Below the pieces are notes generated by a model. The model searched no databases and was not told the DNA's origin. It saw only the letters and a list, made by a program, of their open reading frames with translations. From assembly GCF_030406325.1 (NCBI RefSeq), contig NZ_JAUEQY010000002.1:1-64000 (forward strand): a stretch of 64,000 nucleotides of DNA, written 5' to 3'. Within the stretch, counting starts at the first letter, position 1; each line of letters starts with the position of its first letter. Source of the DNA: Actinomadura sp. DC4. GTDB lineage: Bacteria; Actinomycetota; Actinomycetes; Streptosporangiales; Streptosporangiaceae. Both the position numbers and the translations under genes were made by a program. This document shows, in pieces, positions 42,557-55,107 of the stretch.

Positions 42557-44035
42557 CCCGAGGTAGTCATCGGTTCTCTTCGCACCTCGGCCAAGCGCTC
42601 GTTCGCCTACCCTGCCGAACCCCCCGGCGAGGAACGACCGGCCTGCATCCCTTTCGCCATCGCCTCTGTATCGATCGGCGGCGTCCGTCTCGCCGCCGGG
42701 ACCCCTCGGTGAATAACCTTCGGTTTGTCGGGTCCGCCACCATGGAGATCGGACGTATCCGGCCGTAGCGTTGATCCGCACCGGAGCCGGGCACCGGACT
42801 GCCACCGAGCCGCCCGGCCGCGGGGGCACGTGACGGGGAGGCGCGGGTGAGGTGGTCGCTGATCGTTCTGCTGTGCGCCAACGCCGTCTCCCTCACCGGC
42901 AACGTGCTCTCGATGCTGGCCGTGCCCTGGTTCGTTTTGCAGACGACGGGCAGCCCGGCACGTACGGGACTGGCCGCCTTCGCCTCCACCCTGCCGGTGG
43001 TGATCTCGGCGACCTTCGCCGGGACGCTGATCGACCGGCTCGGCCTGCGGCGCGCGAGCGTGCTCTCCGACCTGTTCAGCGGGGTCATCGTGCTCGCGAT
43101 CCCGCTGCTCTACCTTACTTACGGCCTCTCGTACGGGCTCCTGCTCGTCCTGCTGTTCGCGCGCTGGCTGCTCGCCACGCCGGGCGAGACCGCCCGCGAG
43201 ACGCTGATCCCCGAACTCGCGGCCCGCGCGCGCTTCACCATGGAGCGGGCGACGGCCGCCTACGACGGCGCGTACCGCGGCGCGAAGATGGTGGGAGCGC
43301 CGCTCGCGGGCGTGCTCATCGTCTGGCTCGGGCCGACGAACCTGCTCCTGATCGACGGCATGACCTTCCTGCTGTCGGCGGTGATGATCCGCTTCGGCGT
43401 CCCCGGCTCGTCGCCCAAGACCGTGGAGCACACGGGGTACGTCGACAGCCTGCGCGAGGGGATGGCGTTCCTGTGGCACGACCGGCTGCTGCGGTCCGCC
43501 GTCGCGATGGTCCTGGTCACCAACCTGCTCGACACCGGCCTCGGCCAGGTCCTGCTGCCCCTGTACGCGCGGGACGTCACGGGCGACCCGCGCGCGTTCG
43601 GCCTGCTGGTGGGCGCCGTCGGGGCGGGCGCGGTCGTGGGGACGGTCGCGTACGGGACGCTGGGCGCGCGGTTACCCAGGCGGATGACCTTCGCGCTGTG
43701 TTTCCTGGTCGCCGGGTTGCCCCGCACGCTCATCCTGGCGACCGACGTCACGCTCGACGTGGCCCTCGCGGTCACGGTCGTCTCGGGCTTCGCGGCCGGC
43801 GCGATCAACCCGCTGCTGGGGGTGGTGGAGTTCGAGCGCATCCCGGTGCGGCTGCGGGCGCGTGTGCTCGGCACGATCACCGCGGGCGCGTACGCCGGGA
43901 TGCCCTTCGGCGGCCTCCTGGCCGGGGGGCTCACCGAGCTGGCCGGCCTGGCGACGACTCTCGTCGTCTTCGCCGGCGTCTACCTGCTCGCCTCCATCCC
44001 GCCGTTCATCGGCCGGGCCTGGCGCGAACCCGGCC

Positions 44036-48130
<4,095 letters not shown>

Positions 48131-48634
48131 GCGAAAGTCCCCCAAGTCGCGAGCCGGCGTAGGCGCACTACGTCGTTCGGGCGCCGCCTGACGTTTCAGG
48201 CGGCGGGCCCGCGCGGAAGGAGGATCGTCTGCCCCGCAGTTCGCGGCGGGCGTACCACCGGACTTCGAGGAGCAGGTAGGGAGCGGAGGATCGGGGCGGC
48301 AGGCCCGCGACCGCCGTCCGGCGGGCGGTGGTGGGCTGACCGCCCCCGGTCCGTACGTCCCATCAGGAGCGGGAGGCCGGACGCAGGGTGTCGAGGTGAT
48401 GGTGCTGGGGCGAGCCGCGCACACGACGACTCTGGCACGTGGCGACATCTCGTCGCATTACGGCATGACGATAGAGGACGAAACGCCGAATTACGAGACC
48501 ATTGCCAAAATTTATAGCGCCATTAACGATCATTCTCTTAATTTCATGACCTGTCATTTGAAATATTGTCCAGGCTCGCTATTTCGTCACGTCCCCGCTG
48601 TTCGCACGGGGTGACGGGTATCATTGGCCTGGCC
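48131..48634. promoter_or_regulatory. 500-bp divergent intergenic region with an AT-rich core
   Basis: No convincing gene is present between the hybrid kinase and the NarL-type regulator. The part nearest the kinase is GC-rich; 48460-48600 is distinctly AT-rich (for example AAAATTTATAGC and GAAATATTGTCC) and probably carries the promoters of both genes. A small frame from ATG 48465 (MTIEDETPNYETIAKIYSAI) exists but lacks a good ribosome site and codon bias. Confidence 0.5.
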
Positions 48635-49339
48635 ATGCCAGGACAGCGGCTGCCCGACGTCGGGCGCGACGACGACGGTCCGATCCCCCCGCGCGGGCGT
48701 GTGATCGTGGCCGACGATGACGTATTGCTCCGCGAAGGACTGGCGAGTCTTCTCACGCGCGAGGGCTTCGAGGTGCTCGGGCAGGCGGGCGACGGCACCC
48801 GGCTGCTGGAGCTGGTCCGGCAGTACGTCCCCGACCTGGCGATCGTGGACGTCCGCATGCCGCCGACCGGCACGACGGAAGGGCTGCAGGCCGCCTCGGA
48901 GATCCGACGGCTCTTCCCCTCGGTCGCGATCCTGGTCCTGTCGGCCTACGTCGAGGTGGACCACGCACTGGAGCTGCTGTCCAGCGGCGACCGCATCGGC
49001 TACCTGCTCAAGACCCGGGTCACCGACGTCGCCGAGCTGATCGACGCGGTCGAACGCATCGCGAAGGGCGGCTCGGTCATCGACCCGTTCCTGGTGCAGC
49101 GGCTGTTCGCCGCCCACCGGCGCGGCGACCCGCTGGCCAAACTGAGCGCCCGCGAGCGCGAGGTCCTGGCGCTGATGGCCGAGGGCCGCTCCAACGCCGG
49201 GATCGTCCACAAGCTCTGGATCGCCGAGCCCACGGTCGAAAAACACGTGCACAGCATCCTCACCAAGCTGTGCCTGCCGGAGACCGACGCCGACCACCGC
49301 CGCGTCCTCGCCGTACTCGCCTTCCTCAACGCCAGTTAG
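48635..49339 (+). CDS. NarL/FixJ-family response regulator
   Basis: This 234-residue regulator has receiver residues VADDDVLLREG, phospho-Asp in LAIVDVRMPPTG and the conserved Lys in YLLKTRVTD, then a LuxR-type DNA-binding domain (LSAREREVLALMAEGRSNAG, AEPTVEKHVHSILTKL). It resembles the DevR/LiaR-like actinobacterial type. The ATG at 48635 is used; the preceding frame is not protein-like. It is divergent from the hybrid kinase gene and could receive phosphate from it. Confidence 0.94.
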   Translation: MPGQRLPDVGRDDDGPIPPRGRVIVADDDVLLREGLASLLTREGFEVLGQAGDGTRLLELVRQYVPDLAIVDVRMPPTGTTEGLQAASEIRRLFPSVAILVLSAYVEVDHALELLSSGDRIGYLLKTRVTDVAELIDAVERIAKGGSVIDPFLVQRLFAAHRRGDPLAKLSAREREVLALMAEGRSNAGIVHKLWIAEPTVEKHVHSILTKLCLPETDADHRRVLAVLAFLNAS

Positions 49340-49701
49340 GCCCGCGCCGACAGCAGCTCCTCGATCCTGCCGACGGACATGGAGGTCTTCTCCAGGAAGC
49401 GGAGATACGGGCTGGCCTCCATGCGCGCGGCGAGTTCGTCCTCCGCGTGGGTCGACATCAAGATGATCGCCGGCTGCCAGTCGCCGGTGAAGCGTTCCCG
49501 CAGGCGCTGGGCGATGTCGAAGCCGCTCTCGGACCCCAGGCGTACGTCCATCAACACGATGGCGGGCCGTAGCCTCCCGGCGCACTCCAGGGCCTCGGCC
49601 CCGTTCGAGGCCGTGTCCACCACCTCGGCGCCGTCACGTTCGAGCAGATGCCGCATCGCCCGGCGAAAGGACACGTTGTCGTCCACGATCAGGCAGCGCA
49701 T
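49336..49701 (-). CDS. Stand-alone receiver (CheY-like) protein
   Basis: This 121-residue single-domain receiver has LIVDDNVSFRRA, phospho-Asp in IVLMDVRLGSESG and a conserved threonine position as LMSTHAED. The Lys position is FLEKTS. There is no output domain, so it may shuttle phosphate in the neighbouring phosphorelay of the hybrid kinase. The ATG at 49701 is preferred over 49707 because GAGG then lies eight bases upstream. Its stop overlaps the convergent NarL-type regulator gene. Confidence 0.9.
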   Translation of the reverse strand: MRCLIVDDNVSFRRAMRHLLERDGAEVVDTASNGAEALECAGRLRPAIVLMDVRLGSESGFDIAQRLRERFTGDWQPAIILMSTHAEDELAARMEASPYLRFLEKTSMSVGRIEELLSARA

Positions 49702-49790
49702 GTCCATGACCTCAGCATCTCCCCGGGCCCGCACGGCAGAACGCCGGGCCCCCACGTGCTACCGGCAGGTTGCGCCTGAGTGACTTGTAG

Positions 49791-49808
49791 TGCAACCTAA
49801 GAGTTGCA
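49791..49808. promoter_or_regulatory. Perfect inverted repeat, probable ArsR operator
   Basis: TGCAAC, spacer CTAAGA, then GTTGCA form a perfect 6-6-6 palindrome 21 bp before the SRPBCC start. An ArsR-type repressor is encoded as the second gene of the operon, so autoregulation through this site is likely. Confidence 0.7.
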
Positions 49809-49829
49809 GCCGAACAGAAGGAGATGGCC

Positions 49830-50276
49830 ATGGGTACTCCGGACCGCATCGAACGAGAGATCAGCATTGACGCGCCGCTCGACCGCGTATGGGGGCTCGT
49901 CAGCGAGCCGGGCTGGTGGGTCGGCGAGGGCGAGGACTCGGGCAGGCAGCGGCGCCGCGAGGGTGGCCTCGACGTGATCGACAGCCGCTGGGGCAGCTTT
50001 CCGGTCCGCGTCGAGACCGTCGAGCCGCAGACCTACGTCGCCTACCGGTGGTCCAGCACGGCCCCCGGCGAGGTTCCGTCCGAGACGAACTCCACGCTGG
50101 TGGAATTCTGGCTGAGCGAGCGCGACGGCGGCACGGTCGTACGCGTCGCCGAGAGCGGTTTCGCCGCGCTCGCGCTCACCGACGAGGAGCGCGAAAGCGC
50201 CTTCGAGGGCAACACCGGGGGCTGGGCCGGACAGTGCGACCTGCTCAGGACGCGCGCGGAGCGCGTCGTGGCATGA
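49830..50276 (+). CDS. SRPBCC (AHSA1-like) domain protein
   Basis: This 148-residue START/Bet v1-fold protein of the activator-of-Hsp90 (AHSA1) type starts RIEREISIDAPLDRVWGLVS and includes VETVEPQTYVAYRWSS and the final helix segment GGWAGQCDLLRTRAE. These proteins bind small hydrophobic ligands. AAGGAG lies six bases before the ATG at 49830; the ATG at 49824 is too near the site. The gene overlaps the following ArsR gene by four bases (ATGA). Pairs of ArsR and SRPBCC genes are common and form self-contained ligand-response modules. Confidence 0.9.
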   Translation: MGTPDRIEREISIDAPLDRVWGLVSEPGWWVGEGEDSGRQRRREGGLDVIDSRWGSFPVRVETVEPQTYVAYRWSSTAPGEVPSETNSTLVEFWLSERDGGTVVRVAESGFAALALTDEERESAFEGNTGGWAGQCDLLRTRAERVVA

Positions 50277-50599
50277 GTGACGTCGGTGCCGTACTCCTCG
50301 CGATGGCCGACCCGACGCGGCGCCTGCTGCTGGACGCCCTCGCCGAGGAGGGCACGGCGAGCGCGACCCGGCTCGCGGGGCGCCTGCCGGTGTCGCGCCA
50401 GGCCGTCGTGAAGCACCTGCGCGTGCTGGAGGGCGCGGGCCTGGTCAGCGGCGCCCGCGCGGGCCGTGAGGTCCGGTACGAGGTGCGCCCCGAGCCTCTC
50501 GACGCCTCCGCCCGGTGGATGGCGAACCTGGCCGCCACATGGGACCGCCGTCTCGTCGCCCTGAAACGCGCGGCCGAGGCTCCGCCGAGACCAACCTGA
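50273..50599 (+). CDS. ArsR-family repressor
   Basis: This 108-residue winged-helix regulator begins with LLAMADPTRRLLLDALAEEG. Its recognition segment is LPVSRQAVVKHLRVLEGAGL and its wing VRYEVRPEPLDA. No Cys-rich metal site is present, which fits the SRPBCC-associated subgroup that senses organic ligands or acts through its partner. The start overlaps the SRPBCC stop. Confidence 0.94.
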   Translation: MSDVGAVLLAMADPTRRLLLDALAEEGTASATRLAGRLPVSRQAVVKHLRVLEGAGLVSGARAGREVRYEVRPEPLDASARWMANLAATWDRRLVALKRAAEAPPRPT

Positions 50600-50691
50600 C
50601 CAGGGGTTTTTCTGCGAAACGCCCCAGAGATCGCGATCGCGGCGCCGTACGCCTCACGTCCAGTCCGCCGGAAACCATCCGGTATCTGATC

Positions 50692-50713
50692 GATGATCGT
50701 TAAGTTGATCATC
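50692..50713. promoter_or_regulatory. Inverted repeat at the start of the EccC-like gene
   Basis: GATGATC, an eight-base AT-rich spacer (GTTAAGTT), then GATCATC form a perfect palindrome ending two bases before the ATG at 50715. No Shine-Dalgarno is visible there. The element overlaps the translation-initiation region, so it could act as an operator or as an RNA hairpin limiting ribosome access. Confidence 0.5.
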
Positions 50714-50714
50714 T

Positions 50715-52595
50715 ATGCGCGAGGACATCGATCGCTACACCGGCCAGGCCCTCGATCTCCTCGATGAGGCCGAGCGGATCGAGGGGCCGGAGCGGCGCCA
50801 GGCGCTGGCCCGCGCCCAGGTGTTCGCGACGCTCGCGGCGGCGTCGGCCCTCCGTGAGGTCGCCGACGCCGCCGTACGGGCCGGCGAGCCGAACACTCGC
50901 ACGCTCTTCGAGGCCGCCGAGAACCTCCTGAGCGGCCAGGCGCCGCTGTCCAAGGAGATCGAGCGCCTGGCGCTGGAGGGCGCGTGCTCGCTCGACCAGT
51001 TCCTGCCCCCGCTCGACAACACCCTCGACGTCGGCTTCACGACGACCGGCTGGGGCGACCGCGGTGGCCTCCGCGTGCCCGTCGGCGGCCTCGTGCCCCC
51101 GCTCGGGCCGGAGCTGGCGCCGCTGTCGCTCGACCTGTCCGGCGCCCAGGGCCACGTCGGCGTCGCCGGCGCCCCGCAGAGCGGCAAGTCGACGCTGCTG
51201 CGCACGCTCGTCGCCTCGCTGGCGCTGACCCACACGCCGGACGAGGCGCAGTTCTACTGCCTGGACTTCGGCGGAGGCGCGCTCGCGGCGCTGGCGGACC
51301 TGCCCCACGTCGCGGGCGTGGCGAGCCACCTCGACACCTACCGCGTCCGCCGTACGGTCGAGGAGGTCTCGGCGCTGCTCGACACGCGCGAACGCTACTT
51401 CGCCGAGCACGAGATCGACTCGATCGCCGCCTACCGCCGCCTGCGGGCGAGCGATGAGATCCTCGGCGACGGCTTCGGCGACGTGTTCCTCGTGATCGAC
51501 GACTGGCTGGTCGTACGGCAGGAGTTCGAGAAGGTGGAGCGGGCGGCGTACCGGCTGGCCCAGCGCGGGCTCGGCTACGGCATCCACCTCGTGGCCTCGG
51601 CCGGCGACTGGAGCCACTTCCGTACCGGCCTTCGCGCGCTGTTCGGCACGAAGCTGGAGCTGCGGCTGGGCGATCCCCACGGTTCTGAGATCGACCCCAC
51701 ACTGGCCGCGACCATCCGGCCGGACCGCCCGGGACACGGCGTCTCCGGGAACGGCTCGCGCTTCCAGATCGCCCTGCCCCGCATCGACGGCCGTACGGAC
51801 ACCGAGGACCTGAGCGACGGCGTACGGGACCTGGTCGAGGCGGTGACCGCCGGCTGGCAGGCCGCGCCCGCGGCGAAGGTCCGCGTGCTGCCGGAGGACC
51901 TGCCCCTGCGCGCCCTGCCGACGGCCGCCGAGACCGGGCCGCGGGTGCCGATCGGCATGGACGAGACCACGCTGTCGCCGGTGCTGCTGGACTTCGCGGC
52001 GGACGCGCACCTCGTGGTTCTCGGCGACCGGGAGTGCGGCAAGTCGAACCTGCTGCGCCTGATCGCCAAGTCCATCATGGACCGGCACGTGCCGAGCGAG
52101 ATCCGGCTCGTCCTGGTCGACTACCGCCGGAGCCTGCTGGACGTCGCCGGCCCCCACACCGGCCACGCCACCTCCCCCGCCGAGGCCGTCGACCTCCTGG
52201 AGGACCTCCAGAGTGTGCTGGGCGCCCGGCTGCCCGTCTCCGGCGGTACGCGCGGGCCGGAGGTGTTCCTGCTCGTGGACGACTACGATCTGGTCGCGGC
52301 GGGCCCCAACCCGCTGGGGCCGATCGCCGATCTCCTGCCGTGGTCCCGCGAGGTCGGCCTGCACCTGATCCTGACCCGCTCGATGACCGGTGCGGGCCGG
52401 GCGATGCACGACCCGATCCTCGATCGGCTCCGGTCCGGGAGCGCGCCGGCCCTCCTCATGTCGGGCGTTCCGGGTGAGGGGCCGCTCTTCGGCGACCACC
52501 GCGCCGAGTCCCTTCCGCCGGGCCGCGGCCGGTACGTCCACCACCGCACGGGCGCCCGCCTCATCCAGACCGCCCGGGTCGACGGCGCGCCGTAG
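50715..52595 (+). CDS. EccC/FtsK-SpoIIIE-type ATPase, EccCb-like
   Basis: This 626-residue protein has two FtsK-like ATPase domains. The first has GAPQSGKSTLLRT (about 155) and VFLVIDDW, the second has GDRECGKSNLLR (about 440) and VFLLVDDYD. This equals the C-terminal half of the type VII secretion ATPase EccC (EccCb). The first domain carries the accepted lysine, and both look ATP-binding. The first 100 residues form a helical stretch not seen in usual EccCb. No esx, eccB/D/E or mycosin gene lies nearby, so it is an orphan. The next gene encodes a CU044_2847-family protein, implying a separate system. Confidence 0.85.
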   Translation: MREDIDRYTGQALDLLDEAERIEGPERRQALARAQVFATLAAASALREVADAAVRAGEPNTRTLFEAAENLLSGQAPLSKEIERLALEGACSLDQFLPPLDNTLDVGFTTTGWGDRGGLRVPVGGLVPPLGPELAPLSLDLSGAQGHVGVAGAPQSGKSTLLRTLVASLALTHTPDEAQFYCLDFGGGALAALADLPHVAGVASHLDTYRVRRTVEEVSALLDTRERYFAEHEIDSIAAYRRLRASDEILGDGFGDVFLVIDDWLVVRQEFEKVERAAYRLAQRGLGYGIHLVASAGDWSHFRTGLRALFGTKLELRLGDPHGSEIDPTLAATIRPDRPGHGVSGNGSRFQIALPRIDGRTDTEDLSDGVRDLVEAVTAGWQAAPAAKVRVLPEDLPLRALPTAAETGPRVPIGMDETTLSPVLLDFAADAHLVVLGDRECGKSNLLRLIAKSIMDRHVPSEIRLVLVDYRRSLLDVAGPHTGHATSPAEAVDLLEDLQSVLGARLPVSGGTRGPEVFLLVDDYDLVAAGPNPLGPIADLLPWSREVGLHLILTRSMTGAGRAMHDPILDRLRSGSAPALLMSGVPGEGPLFGDHRAESLPPGRGRYVHHRTGARLIQTARVDGAP

Positions 52596-52631
52596 GCGGC
52601 CTGCGCCGCGAAGGTTGCTACGTTTCTCCAG

Positions 52632-52946
52632 GTGACCGAACTGGTGCGGTGGCAGACCGATCAAGGTCCGGTGGTCGTGGAGACGCGCGAGCAGCACGCC
52701 GGGTTCGCGCCGGACGAGGTCGTCCACGACGCCGCGGGCCGGTTCGAGGACGCGCTCGCGAACGTACGCGCGGCGGCCGTTTCAGCGCTCGCGACGTTCC
52801 GGGACGACACGCTCAAGCCCGACGACGTGGAGATCGAGTTCGGCGTCAAGCTCGACGCCGGGGCCGGGGCGGTCATCGCCCGGACCTCACTCGAAGGCCA
52901 CCTCGTCGTCAAGCTCCGCTGGACGCGTGACCCCGCCCTTCGCTGA
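52632..52946 (+). CDS. CU044_2847-family (trypsin-co-occurring domain) protein
   Basis: This 104-residue protein starts ELVRWQTDQGPVVVE and contains EIEFGVKLDAGAGAVIARTS then EGHLVVKLRW, the conserved end of the CU044_2847/Trypco1 family. These small beta-rich domains accompany trypsin-like proteases or ATPases in NTP-dependent conflict-type operons described in comparative genomics of multicellular bacteria. No protease is adjacent; the EccC-like ATPase 36 bp upstream is the only partner. The family is recognised from sequence features; function is unknown. Confidence 0.72.
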   Translation: MTELVRWQTDQGPVVVETREQHAGFAPDEVVHDAAGRFEDALANVRAAAVSALATFRDDTLKPDDVEIEFGVKLDAGAGAVIARTSLEGHLVVKLRWTRDPALR

Positions 52947-53508
52947 GCAGCGTCTCGGCCGCTGCGCGGGCGTGACGGAGCGGGGCGCGGTCATTCAGCA
53001 GGGCACTCTGGGCCAGGGCGCCGTCGAAGAGGACGGCGAGCTGGTCCGCGAGCCTTCCGGGATCGGCGGCGCCGGCCTCCTCCGCGGTGGCGCGGAGTAG
53101 CTCGCGGAAGGCGCGCTTGTGCTCGACGGCCAGCCTGCGCGCGGGGTGGGCCGGGTCGGCGATCTCGGCGGCGGCGTTGAGGTACGGGCAGCCGCGGAGG
53201 GCGCCCTCGCCTGTCACCTCGAGGTCGTCGAACAGGCCCAGGAGCCGGTCGCGTGCGGGCAGGTCCGTACGGGCGAGGATCTGTTCGCGGGCGAGGAGAC
53301 TCTCGTCGGCGAAGCGGCCCAGATAGGCCGCGACCAGCACGTCCTTGCTCTCGAAGTGCTGGTACAGCGTGCGCTTGGAGACGTGGGCGACCTCGGTCAG
53401 CTCGCCGATGCCGGTCGCGGTGATGCCTTGGTCGTAGAACAGCCGGGTGGCCGCCCGCAGGATGCGCTCACGCGCGCCGCGTCCGCCGCCGTTGGTCGTT
53501 GCGCTCAC
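52909..53508 (-). CDS. TetR-family repressor
   Basis: This 199-residue regulator has ARERILRAATRLFYDQGITA, helix-turn-helix TEVAHVSKRTLYQHFESKDVL and a ligand domain with RGCPYLNAAAEI, typical of the AcrR subgroup that controls reductases. GTG 53508 is used. It overlaps the CU044_2847 gene convergently by 38 bp. It is divergent from the aldo/keto reductase gene, with two matching operator sites between them. Confidence 0.93.
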   Translation of the reverse strand: MSATTNGGGRGARERILRAATRLFYDQGITATGIGELTEVAHVSKRTLYQHFESKDVLVAAYLGRFADESLLAREQILARTDLPARDRLLGLFDDLEVTGEGALRGCPYLNAAAEIADPAHPARRLAVEHKRAFRELLRATAEEAGAADPGRLADQLAVLFDGALAQSALLNDRAPLRHARAAAETLLSEGRGHASSGA

Positions 53509-53517
53509 ACGCTCGAT

Positions 53518-53580
53518 GGTACCGATCGTTTTACTTCGCCGCGAGCAGTCGTTATGGTCGAGGTAGAACGATCGGTTTAC
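53518..53580. promoter_or_regulatory. Two matching TetR operator sites
   Basis: GGTACCGATCGTTTTAC (53518-53534) and GTAGAACGATCGGTTTAC (53563-53580) share the core ACCGATCGTT/AACGATCGGT in opposite orientations, and each is nearly palindromic around CGATCG. They flank the divergent promoters of the TetR and reductase genes. Confidence 0.75.
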
Positions 53581-53599
53581 TTGGTCTTGGAGGACAGCG

Positions 53600-54652
53600 A
53601 TGCGTTACACCGCTTTCGGCCGCCGGACGGGCCTTCGCGTGTCGGAGTACGCCCTGGGCACGGGCAACTTCGGCACCGGCTGGGGCACAGGCACCGAGCA
53701 GGACGAGGCGCGGCGGGTCTTCGACGGGTTCGCGGAGGCGGGAGGGGTGTTCATCGACACCGCCGACGGCTACCAGGCCGGGGAGTCCGAGACGATGCTG
53801 CGGGACTTTCTCGCGGCCGACCGGGACCACTTCGTGCTGGCCTCGAAGTACTCCAACGGCCCGGTGAAGGGCGACGTCTCACGCTCCGGCAACAGCCGCA
53901 AGAACATGATCGCCTCGGTGGAGGCCAGCCTGCGGCGGCTCGGCACCGACCACATCGACCTCTACTGGGCGCACTACCCGGACGAGATCACGCCCATGGA
54001 GGAGATCGCGCGCGCCTTCGATGACCTCGTACGGTCCGGGAAGATCCTGCACTGGGGTCTGTCGAACTTCCCCGCCTGGCGGGTGTCGCGCGCCGCGACG
54101 CTGGCCGAGCTTCGCGGCTGGGCGCCGCCGGCCGGCATCCAGCTGGAGTACAGCCTGGTCGAGCGCACCGCCGATCGCGAACTCCTGCCGATGGCCGAGT
54201 CGCTCGGGCTGGGCGCCGCGCTCTGGTCACCGCTCGGCGGTGGCCTGCTGACCGGCAAGTACCGCGAGAGCGACGCCGGGCGGCTCTCCGAGTGGAACCG
54301 CCTCGTCCACACCGAGACCACCACGCAGAAGACCGCCGTGGTCGACGCGGTGCTGGCGATCGCCGCCGAGATCGGCGCGGCCCCGGCCCAGGTCGCAGTG
54401 GCCTGGATGCGCGAGCGCGCGGCGCGTATCGCCACGACGTTCGTCACCATCATCGGCCCGCGTTCGGTGCGGCAGCTCGATGACTACCTCGGCGCCCTGG
54501 ACGTCTCGCTGACCGGCGAGCAGTACGACCGGCTCACCCAGGTCAGCGCCGTACCTCTCGGCATGCCGCACGACCTGATCGCCGCGCAGCAGGACACCGC
54601 CCTGGGCGGGGACGCCTCGCGCGTGATCCGGCCGGCTACGCCGGTGAGCTGA
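53600..54652 (+). CDS. Aldo/keto reductase
   Basis: This 350-residue (beta/alpha)8 NADPH-dependent reductase has the catalytic tetrad in IDTADGYQAGESE (Asp, Tyr), VLASKYSN (Lys) and YWAHYPDE (His). The NADP site is WGLSNFPAW and TIIGPRSVRQLDDYL. The tetrad is intact, so it is probably active on aldehydes or ketones. GGAGG precedes the ATG at 53600. The divergent TetR repressor with paired operators indicates induction by a substrate-like ligand. Confidence 0.95.
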   Translation: MRYTAFGRRTGLRVSEYALGTGNFGTGWGTGTEQDEARRVFDGFAEAGGVFIDTADGYQAGESETMLRDFLAADRDHFVLASKYSNGPVKGDVSRSGNSRKNMIASVEASLRRLGTDHIDLYWAHYPDEITPMEEIARAFDDLVRSGKILHWGLSNFPAWRVSRAATLAELRGWAPPAGIQLEYSLVERTADRELLPMAESLGLGAALWSPLGGGLLTGKYRESDAGRLSEWNRLVHTETTTQKTAVVDAVLAIAAEIGAAPAQVAVAWMRERAARIATTFVTIIGPRSVRQLDDYLGALDVSLTGEQYDRLTQVSAVPLGMPHDLIAAQQDTALGGDASRVIRPATPVS

Positions 54653-54992
54653 GCCGCCGCCGCTGCTCCGCGTCGGCGGTCAGCACGCTGCCGAGCAGGC
54701 CGGGGAACAGCGCGTCGAGGTCGGCGCGGCGCATCGAGGTCATCTTGGCCGTACCCCGGTAGACCTGGTTGATCAGGCCGGCCTCGCGGAGCACGCGGTA
54801 GTGGTGGGTCGTGGTCGACTTGGTCACCGCGAGGTTCAGCGCCGAGCACGGCGCCTCCTCGCCGTCGGCCAGGCCGCTGAGGAAGCACACCAGTTGCAGG
54901 CGGACCGGGTCGGACAGCGCGTGGAGCACGGCTTCGAGCCGGATCTGCGCGCGCGTGGGGTGATCGAGCGTCCGGGCGGTCGCGGTCGGCAC
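54636..54992 (-). CDS. ArsR-type winged-helix repressor
   Basis: This 118-residue regulator reads LHALSDPVRLQLVCFLSGLA, recognition part NLAVTKSTTTHHYRVLREAG and the wing QVYRGTAKMTSMRRAD. It has one cysteine (EAPCSALNL) next to the recognition region and another in LVCFL, so thiol or metal sensing is possible. GTG 54992 is used. It is divergent from the Old Yellow Enzyme gene; repressors of this kind (for example those beside YqjM-like genes) often sense electrophiles, which fits an enoate reductase. Confidence 0.88.
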   Translation of the reverse strand: MPTATARTLDHPTRAQIRLEAVLHALSDPVRLQLVCFLSGLADGEEAPCSALNLAVTKSTTTHHYRVLREAGLINQVYRGTAKMTSMRRADLDALFPGLLGSVLTADAEQRRRLSSPA

Positions 54993-55038
54993 GGGTCGGT
55001 CCCTTCGCAGTGCGGTCCGCTCGATTGTACGGCGATCC

Positions 55039-55080
55039 TCGTAGTTTGACAGATCCCGTACTACGACTTGTACCGTACTA
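55039..55080. promoter_or_regulatory. Repeat elements between the ArsR-like and Old Yellow Enzyme genes
   Basis: TCGTAGT (55039-55045) pairs with ACTACGA (55060-55066). CCGTACTA is directly repeated at 55056-55063 and 55073-55080. These lie in the 115-bp divergent region and are candidate binding sites of the ArsR-type regulator. Confidence 0.5.
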
Positions 55081-55107
55081 GCCGTCGCCGGAGCTTAGGA
55101 GCCTGCC

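Noticed and set aside
48465-48614. Small frame in the 48.1-48.6 kb intergenic region
   Set aside because: No ribosome site, no codon bias and no recognisable features; an AT-rich promoter is more likely.
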